Positions 58,310 through 64,000 of a DNA stretch of 64,000 nucleotides are shown piece by piece. Origin of the DNA: Nitrososphaerota archaeon (GTDB lineage Archaea; Thermoproteota; Nitrososphaeria; Nitrososphaerales; UBA183); NCBI GenBank assembly GCA_027886865.1, contig JAPCJR010000003.1, positions 62,001-126,000 of the forward strand, in the 5' to 3' direction. Each line of letters starts with the position of its first letter. Position 1 is the stretch's first letter. Below the pieces are notes generated by a model. The model was not told the origin of the DNA. It saw only the letters and a list, made by a program, of their open reading frames with translations, and made no database searches. Both the position numbers and the translations under genes were made by a program.

Positions 58310-60475
58310 CTATCTGTACGGGACTGCGACTTTGTGCATCGGGTTGTTGTCCTTGGATGCCCTTACCTTCTTGGCCGCCTCTTGGAAGTTCTCGTAGGTC
58401 ACTATGGGCTCTCCGATGTGCTTCTTCGCGTCCTCGGGCTTTGGATACTTGGCGACGTAGGCTTGGAGCACAATTGAGACGGCTGTGTTCACCATCGACG
58501 TCAGGTCGGCCCCGCTGAATCCCTCGGTCAGGTCGACCAGGTGATCGGCGTCGACGTCCTTCGAGATCGGCTTCCCCTTCAGTTGTATTGACAATATCTG
58601 CCTCCTCGAATCCTTGTCGGGGAGCGGTATCGCGATGATCTTGTCGAACCTTCCGGGCCTCACGAGTGCGGGGTCAATCATGTCGACCCTGTTGGTCGCG
58701 GCCAGAACGACAACCCCTTGAAGCGACTGTATCCCGTCCAACTCAGTGAGCAGCTGGCTGACGACCCTCTCGGTCACATTCCCATCTCCCCCCATCCCTC
58801 TGGTCGGGGCCACCGCGTCGATCTCATCGAAGAAGATTATGCACGGAGCGGCCTGCCTCGCCCTTCTGAAGACCTCCCGCATCCCCCTCTCCGACTCGCC
58901 CACCCACTTGCTCAGGAGCTCAGGGCCCCTGACGCTTATGAAGTTGGCTTCGCTCTCAGTCGCTACGGCCTTTGCAAGCATTGTCTTTCCGGTGCCGGAC
59001 GGCCCAAACAGCAGGACCCCTTTGGGCATGTTGTAGCCTATCGCTTTGTAGAGGTCGGGGAACTTGAGCGGCCATTCCACCGCTTCCTGGAGTTCCTTCT
59101 TGACGCTCTCGAGACCGCCTATCTCAGACCACTTTACATCAGGTGTCTCAAGGTATACTTCCCGCATGGCCGACGGGACTATCTCTTTGAGGGCGTTGTC
59201 GAAGTCTGCCCCGGTCACGATCAGCTTGTCCAGAGTCTCCGGGCTCAGCCTCTCCTCTTCCAGCTTGAGGTCTGGCAGCAGCCTCCTCAACGTCTTCATG
59301 GCGGCCTCCTTGCAGAGGTACTCGAGGTCGGCGCCGACGAATCCGTGCGAGACTGCGGCTAGCTTCTCGAGGTCGACATCCTGCAAAAGCGGCATGTGAC
59401 GCGTGTGAATCTGAAGTATCTCGAAGCGCCCTTTCTTGTCTGGCACTTTAATCTCTATTTCGCGGTCGAACCTGCCCGGCCGCCTCAATGCTGGGTCCAG
59501 CGCGTTGGGCCGGTTGGTGGCCGCTATGACTATGACCTTCCCTCTTCCCTCTAGTCCGTCCATCAAGGAGAGCAACTGGCTGACGACCCTCCGCTCCACC
59601 TCTCCGGTCACCTCTTCTCGCTTGGGCGCGATCGAGTCTATCTCGTCGATGAATATGATCGTCGGGGCCTTCTCCTTCGCTTCCTTGAAGATCTCCCTGA
59701 GCCTGGCCTCCGACTCGCCGTAGAACTTGCTCATGATCTCCGGACCCCCTATCGGGATGAAGTGGGCGCTACTCTCGTTCGCGACTGCCTTGGCGAGCAG
59801 CGTCTTTCCGGTCCCTGGAGGACCAAACAGGAGCACACCCTTGGGAGCTTCCACTCCGAGCTTCTCGAAGAGCTCGGGATGCCTCAGCGGGAGCTCGATG
59901 GTCTCCCTGACCTTCCTGATCTCGTCCTTGATCCCGCCGATGTCCTCGTAGGCGACCTGCGAAACCCCTCTTGTTGTCTCGCGCTTCTCTGAGATGACGA
60001 ACGCCGTCCTCTGCGTGATCAGGGCGGCCTCGACCGACGGGCTTATCCCGACGACCTGGAATGTCAACCTGCCTCCGAAGTAAGGAACCATGACGTTGTC
60101 GCCCTTGGTGACCGGGATGCTTTCCAACGCGTCCGCCAGATACCTCTCATCGATGGGCGGTACGGCCTCGAGCGGGGCCACCACGACCTTGTCCGCAGGT
60201 GGGGCCTTTATCATCTTGACCACGACGACGTCGCCTATGGCTATTCCCGCGTTGTTCCGGATGAGACCGTCGATCCGTATCACCCCTCTGCCCTCGTCAG
60301 ACGGATAAAGCGGGAGACACTTGGCGACGGTGCGCCTCTTCCCGTTGATCTCGACCACGTCACCCGTAGAAGCGTCCAGCGTGTCCATCGCATCGTAGTC
60401 CATCCTCGCGACACCCCTACCGACGTCGCGAGTGTATGCTTCGAGGACTTTAAGCTGGACCTGCTGCTGGCTCAA
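58310..60475 (-). CDS. cdc48: CDC48/VCP-type AAA ATPase
   Basis: This double-AAA unfoldase feeds substrates to the proteasome and remodels complexes. The 721-residue protein has an N domain (~1-175), D1 with Walker A GPPGTGKT (218-225) and D2 with GPSGTGKT (491-498), plus Walker B IIFIDEID and IIFFDEID. The second Pro of the D2 loop is Ser, which is tolerated in the family. The C-terminus ends VAVPYR rather than a HbYX proteasome motif. The TTG start is ~28 nt after CATATATATC (minus strand, ~60498-60507). Confidence 0.96.
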   Translation of the reverse strand: MSQQQVQLKVLEAYTRDVGRGVARMDYDAMDTLDASTGDVVEINGKRRTVAKCLPLYPSDEGRGVIRIDGLIRNNAGIAIGDVVVVKMIKAPPADKVVVAPLEAVPPIDERYLADALESIPVTKGDNVMVPYFGGRLTFQVVGISPSVEAALITQRTAFVISEKRETTRGVSQVAYEDIGGIKDEIRKVRETIELPLRHPELFEKLGVEAPKGVLLFGPPGTGKTLLAKAVANESSAHFIPIGGPEIMSKFYGESEARLREIFKEAKEKAPTIIFIDEIDSIAPKREEVTGEVERRVVSQLLSLMDGLEGRGKVIVIAATNRPNALDPALRRPGRFDREIEIKVPDKKGRFEILQIHTRHMPLLQDVDLEKLAAVSHGFVGADLEYLCKEAAMKTLRRLLPDLKLEEERLSPETLDKLIVTGADFDNALKEIVPSAMREVYLETPDVKWSEIGGLESVKKELQEAVEWPLKFPDLYKAIGYNMPKGVLLFGPSGTGKTMLAKAVATESEANFISVRGPELLSKWVGESERGMREVFRRARQAAPCIIFFDEIDAVAPTRGMGGDGNVTERVVSQLLTELDGIQSLQGVVVLAATNRVDMIDPALVRPGRFDKIIAIPLPDKDSRRQILSIQLKGKPISKDVDADHLVDLTEGFSGADLTSMVNTAVSIVLQAYVAKYPKPEDAKKHIGEPIVTYENFQEAAKKVRASKDNNPMHKVAVPYR

Positions 60476-60573
60476 TCAATATCACGACTACATGACCTCG
60501 ATATATATGCCCCCTTATAGCTTAGAGCATCCGTCGCCCGGTGCAGACGGCCTCAGAAAGGGGTCGCCGACCC

Positions 60574-61623
60574 TCAATCGACCTGGACGGGCTTGTCATC
60601 GTACTCGACCTCGAACGTGTCATCCCCTGCCCTCTTCACGGAGGTCAGCATGGGTATCTCGAGTGAGGTCTCCTGCCTCGTCATCACCGGAAAACCGTGG
60701 ACTTCGTTGATGTACTTCATCTCGTGATTCCCAGTTGCGAACTTGACGTGCCTGCGCAGTCTCTCCCTGTTGTATTCGTTCGCAGTTTTCAGGGCTCCCA
60801 GGATGTTCGACTCCATCAGGCGTCTGAACTCCGGGTCGATTTCAATCGCGACGCTGTTCCTTCCCGCCGCCACCGCCGCGAGCGTGGTCATCCCGGTCCC
60901 GCCGAACGGGTCCACGACCATGTCGCCGCGCACGGAGAACATGGACACGAGCCGGCATGCCAGTTCGAAGGGGTACGCCGCGCTGCGTTCCCTCGGCCCC
61001 TCTCCCTTCATGTCCTGTCTGTCGCCCTTGAGGTCATCCCAGATGTCAGAGAACCAGCGGTTCCGTTCTTCCCAGAAGAATGCGCTCCTTCGCCGGTTCT
61101 CCTGTTTCGCCACGTCCAAGAACTCCCGCTTGTCTCCCTTCCTGAACAGCATGACATACTCGTGCTCCTGGGTGACGTAGGCCCCGGGAGGGAGCATCCC
61201 CGAACCCATGAACTTGTTGGGCTTGTTCGAATGTTTCCGCCACAGTATCTCGGGCAGGGCGTGATATCCGAGTCCGAGCAGAGACGCGCTCACCCTCGAG
61301 TGGTTCGGATACAGTCTGAAGGAACCTCCGACGGTGCGGGTCGCGTCGCCGATATTGACGCAGACAGCCCCGCCTCTCTTCATCCTGGAATCCAGCGCCT
61401 TCCAGACCTTGTCCAGATTCCGGTGCATCGCCTCGTAGGCGGCGTCACCATCGGCGCGGTCTAACATCGCACGAATCTTGGGGTCGAGCCTTCCGAAGAG
61501 ATCGTCCCACATCTCGATCATGGGATACGGAGGCGAAGTGACGACGAGGTCCACCGAGCCCTTCCTGAGGTCGCCAAGTGACGTCGCCGAGTCTCCGTAG
61601 ATGACCCTGTGAGTTGTCCTCAT
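60574..61623 (-). CDS. Beta-class DNA methyltransferase (N4-cytosine or N6-adenine)
   Basis: The 349-residue protein has motif IV TSPPYP (~29-34) near the N-terminus and motif I DPFGGTGMTTLAA (~239-251) after it, the beta-class order. TSPPY favours N4-cytosine over N6-adenine. The last ~75 residues (from ~275) are an extra domain of unknown role. No restriction endonuclease gene is adjacent, so it looks like an orphan methyltransferase. Start ATG 61623. Confidence 0.88.
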   Translation of the reverse strand: MRTTHRVIYGDSATSLGDLRKGSVDLVVTSPPYPMIEMWDDLFGRLDPKIRAMLDRADGDAAYEAMHRNLDKVWKALDSRMKRGGAVCVNIGDATRTVGGSFRLYPNHSRVSASLLGLGYHALPEILWRKHSNKPNKFMGSGMLPPGAYVTQEHEYVMLFRKGDKREFLDVAKQENRRRSAFFWEERNRWFSDIWDDLKGDRQDMKGEGPRERSAAYPFELACRLVSMFSVRGDMVVDPFGGTGMTTLAAVAAGRNSVAIEIDPEFRRLMESNILGALKTANEYNRERLRRHVKFATGNHEMKYINEVHGFPVMTRQETSLEIPMLTSVKRAGDDTFEVEYDDKPVQVD

Positions 61624-61690
61624 CTAATCCCTCTCACGAGAGACTCTGCTCAGATTGCGTCAGCTAATAATGGTGCTATCCGTCGCCTGC

Positions 61691-62404
61691 TCACTGCACC
61701 GTAACATACAGGAAGGCGAGGGCGCCCCATTCGTCCGCCGCTACGAACGTGTACACGCCAGGATTGAGAGAGTGAGTTTGGTCGAGCCCCGCGTAGGTCC
61801 CGGTCACCGTCACTACTGAGGTCATCGATGTCGGCGAAGCACCCGAGCCTGGCTGAATGGTCGCCGTGTCACTCTGGGGTTGGAACACATACCCGGTCAC
61901 GAGCCTGATGAACATCGGACACGCCGTGATCGGGAATATCTGCAGTTGACTCCCCTGGGACACGTTCTGCGCCGCGTAGTATCCTTGGTAGACAGCGATC
62001 CCAAACGGCTGTACGTTGGTATTGGGACAGGAGCTGAGGGCAGCCTGAATCTGCCATCCGCTCGACTCTGTCACGTTGTTGACGATGGAGAGCGTGTTGT
62101 ACTCGCTGACGTTGACGGCTATGGCCCCCGTCGTTGTGATGGTGGTCGAATTGATTGAGAGTCGGAGCTGAAGACCATCTCGGGAGTTCGCGTAGGTGCT
62201 CTGCTGGCCCGACGTACTGGTGCCGGTTGTCGTCCCGGTCGAAGAAGAGTCGGTGGATGTCGTCAATGAGGAGGTGGCCGTAGACCCGGGGGCGGAGCTC
62301 GTCGTGGAGACGCTCGTGCTCTGGGGGCCCGCCGGCACTATCAACGCAAGTCCAAGGGCGAGCGCCACGACCGCTATGGTCCCAACCGTCTGCCACGTGT
62401 TCAT
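61691..62404 (-). CDS. Secreted or membrane-anchored protein with Ser/Thr linker
   Basis: The 237-residue protein has an N-terminal membrane helix or signal (GTIAVVALALGLALIVP ~8-24). A long Ser/Thr-rich linker (~28-70), probably O-glycosylated, follows. An extracellular beta domain comes next with two cysteines (~128 and ~161) that could form a disulfide, and several N-x-S/T sites. Function unknown. A GGATTAATATTG box lies ~35 nt before the ATG. Confidence 0.75.
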   Translation of the reverse strand: MNTWQTVGTIAVVALALGLALIVPAGPQSTSVSTTSSAPGSTATSSLTTSTDSSSTGTTTGTSTSGQQSTYANSRDGLQLRLSINSTTITTTGAIAVNVSEYNTLSIVNNVTESSGWQIQAALSSCPNTNVQPFGIAVYQGYYAAQNVSQGSQLQIFPITACPMFIRLVTGYVFQPQSDTATIQPGSGASPTSMTSVVTVTGTYAGLDQTHSLNPGVYTFVAADEWGALAFLYVTVQ

Positions 62405-62495
62405 CCTGACTCGGATTCAGCAAGGTCGCCCGGCAATATTAATCCTAACAGCACGAACACTTCACACGGACCGCTGTTCACGCATGTAGAACAGC

Positions 62496-63302
62496 CTATG
62501 CGTCGAGCTTCCAGTGCTTCCTGAACGAAGACTCGAAACTGGATGCAGGCATGAACTTCTTCAGGGTGACATACCTCTTCTCCCTGCCGACGATGTACTC
62601 CAGTCTAGGCGAACGATCCTCCACTATCTTGAGGATGGTCTCGGCGACTCGGGATGGGTCCGGACCGGTTTCGAAATCATGGAGCAGCTGGGCCTCTGCC
62701 CTCTCTCGCATCCCATCGTAGTCGTGTATCTTCGCTGCGGCGGCCCTCCTCTGATTCGGCAAGTTGGTCCTGAAGAACCCTGGCTCGACCACTGACACAC
62801 TGATGTTCAGGGAGCTGACCTCGTGGCGGAGCGCGTCAGAGTACGCTAGGAGGGCTGCCTTCCCCGCGGCGTAGTATCCCTCGAACGGCGCGGGCATCTT
62901 GGCCGCTATAGAGCCGATGTTGATTATCTTGCCGCCCTTCTGCCGCCTCATTATGGGGAGCACGACCTTGGTCACCCTCACGGCGCCGAAGAAGTTCGTC
63001 TCGAAGTGCGCCTTTGCCTCCTCGATCGAGGTCTCCTCTGCTCCCCCGGTGAGCGCCGTACCTGCGTTGTTTACGAGCACATCTATGCGTCCCTCTCGGC
63101 CGAGGAGCGTCCCGACGCAGGCCTCCACTGATGCGTCCGAATCGACGTCGAGCGTCAGCATCCATACCTTCCCGTCGCTCTCGGACTGCGGTCTCCTGCT
63201 CGTTCCGTAGACCTTGTAGCCACGTCCCGCGAGCAACGCCCTCGCGCTCTTCCCGAATCCCGAGGATGCTCCAGTGATCAGGACGACCTTCTCTTCTGAC
63301 AT
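62496..63302 (-). CDS. Short-chain dehydrogenase/reductase
   Basis: The 268-residue NAD(P)-dependent oxidoreductase has TGASSGFGK (~10-18) for the dinucleotide, NNAGTAL (~78) and the catalytic GYYAAGKAA (YxxxK, ~145). An Arg-rich loop after strand 2 (GTSRRPQ ~34) favours NADPH. The substrate is unknown. The ATG at 63302 lies ~28 nt after an AAAGGTTAAGAC box; longer frames run past it. Confidence 0.9.
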   Translation of the reverse strand: MSEEKVVLITGASSGFGKSARALLAGRGYKVYGTSRRPQSESDGKVWMLTLDVDSDASVEACVGTLLGREGRIDVLVNNAGTALTGGAEETSIEEAKAHFETNFFGAVRVTKVVLPIMRRQKGGKIINIGSIAAKMPAPFEGYYAAGKAALLAYSDALRHEVSSLNISVSVVEPGFFRTNLPNQRRAAAAKIHDYDGMRERAEAQLLHDFETGPDPSRVAETILKIVEDRSPRLEYIVGREKRYVTLKKFMPASSFESSFRKHWKLDA

Positions 63303-63327
63303 CAGGGAAGAAAGTGGAGACTGCGTC

Positions 63328-64000
63328 TTAACCTTTTGAGCCCTTCTTCTTCGACTGAGGAGCATCGGTGAACTGGTACGTCGGCAGGGATAGGTCGGAG
63401 ATGTCCACGAAGGTCTTGGCTATCCTCTCGACCATGCTGAGCAGGTCTACGATGAGCCCGGTCGACACGCCCCTCGTCTCCGTTATCCTCCGCAGAGAGT
63501 CGTCCACGCGCCGCTTCATGACGTCGATCTCGAGGTAGCCGCTCCGGCTTCGTCCCTGTTTCCGTTCGAGGAACGTCCTGACAGACAGCTCCTCCATGTC
63601 TTCGAGCACCCTGAAGACTTCGGAGATCTCTGTTGCGGGTGCCCCTGAGGGCGGCTCTGTCGCGGCGCGTTTCGAGAACTCTGCGATGGTGTCGCCGAGC
63701 CCTTCCAAGAAGCTGGCGAGTACCCTGTAGTCGAGGCACTCCACCGGGGTGAGGCCGTATCTCTGCGCGAGCTCGGGGTCGATGGTGGCCGTCCTGATAG
63801 CGCGCACCAGCAGAAAGTAGAGCCGGTCCACTTCGTCGTCCCTTTCGGCGATTAGGGCCATGACCTTCGAGTCCTCTTCGCGCAGTGCCTCCCTCGCGTC
63901 CTTCAGCATCCCCCGGGTCAGGTTCCCCATCCTCCTCACGATCTTCTCAGGGTCCAGCGTCGAAGGCTCTGGCAGGAAGTGAAGGGTCAGGCTCTTCGAG
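63328..64000 (-). CDS. PhoU-domain regulator, N-terminus outside window
   Basis: The frame is open to the window edge, so the start is missing; the visible ~223 residues form a PhoU-type three-helix-bundle domain (MLKDAREALREEDSKVMALIAERDDEVDRLYFLLVRAI). The residues before it fit the end of an AbrB/SpoVT-like DNA-binding domain (HFLPEPSTLDP), the usual archaeal architecture for phosphate-related regulators. The C-terminus is basic (SKKKGSKG). Ligand and targets cannot be seen. Confidence 0.75.
   Translation of the reverse strand, partial: SKSLTLHFLPEPSTLDPEKIVRRMGNLTRGMLKDAREALREEDSKVMALIAERDDEVDRLYFLLVRAIRTATIDPELAQRYGLTPVECLDYRVLASFLEGLGDTIAEFSKRAATEPPSGAPATEISEVFRVLEDMEELSVRTFLERKQGRSRSGYLEIDVMKRRVDDSLRRITETRGVSTGLIVDLLSMVERIAKTFVDISDLSLPTYQFTDAPQSKKKGSKG

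Noticed and set aside
1..64000. CRISPR arrays, rRNA genes, prophage or integrase-bounded islands
   Set aside because: I saw no regularly spaced repeats, no conserved rRNA segments and no integrase or phage structural genes.

Overview
The window is archaeal chromosome, about 60% G+C. Archaeal markers are RadA plus a RadB-like paralog, TFB, a CDC48-type AAA ATPase, XPB with its nuclease partner Bax1, RIO2, an LSm protein, archaeal-type SAM synthetase, NEMF/Rqc2, and a tRNA-Tyr with bulge-helix-bulge introns. TATA-like boxes lie about 25-30 nt before many start codons, so transcripts look largely leaderless, and TTG and GTG starts are frequent. Heme A synthesis (ctaA, ctaB) implies a heme-copper oxidase and aerobic respiration. 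Acyl-CoA ligase, thiolase, acyl-CoA dehydrogenase, ETF and an ETF-linked FeS oxidoreductase imply fatty or organic acid oxidation. I infer a heterotrophic, aerobic TACK archaeon, plausibly a non-ammonia-oxidising member of Nitrososphaeria/Thaumarchaeota; no rRNA is present to prove it.

Layout. 1-1.5 kb: the end of an unknown gene, a doubly interrupted tRNA-Tyr and a free-standing LAGLIDADG endonuclease. 1.5-3.2 kb: an ABC exporter. 3.2-7.0 kb (minus): a compact cassette of a RecA-like protein with a degenerate P-loop, a two-repeat protein of unknown function, and a PolB2-type DNA polymerase with altered catalytic motifs. This is a candidate archaeal counterpart of the bacterial ImuA-ImuB-DnaE2 mutasome. 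7-12 kb: an MFS transporter and a heme A cluster (CPTC membrane protein, ctaB, ctaA) interrupted by a TnpB element with 24-bp inverted repeats at its ends. 12-17.8 kb: Mut7-C, AMMECR1, a glycosyltransferase, a THUMP/PP-loop protein, AsnRS and RadA. 17.8-26.9 kb: a large surface protein, Nudix, pyrF, an L22e-like ribosomal protein, an HTH-ferritin-like regulator divergent from a ZIP-like transporter, a cis-prenyltransferase and DUF373. 27-36 kb: acyl-CoA ligase, thiolase, an ECF-like S component, and an operon of two cysteine-less thiolase-fold proteins, acetoacetyl-CoA synthetase and two DUF35 proteins. 36-39.3 kb: XPB-Bax1. 39.4-46.7 kb: an F420-type oxidoreductase, UbiA, a CPBP-like protein, ACAD-EtfB-EtfA and a FadF-like protein. 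46.7-54.4 kb: NEMF, small membrane proteins, RadB-like, LSm, SAM synthetase, RIO2, and an S component divergent from a ThiR-like regulator. 54.4-64 kb: pyrG, small zinc and basic proteins, TFB, CDC48, a DNA methyltransferase, a secreted protein, an SDR and a partial PhoU-type regulator.

The observations I rate highest are the PolB2/RecA-like cassette, the HTH-ferritin regulator with its GTTAAC operator and transporter, the Ltp/DUF35 probable aldolase operon, the TnpB element with inverted ends, the L22e homolog, and the two-intron tRNA-Tyr. Convergent genes are also unusually tightly packed: nine pairs overlap at their 3' ends.
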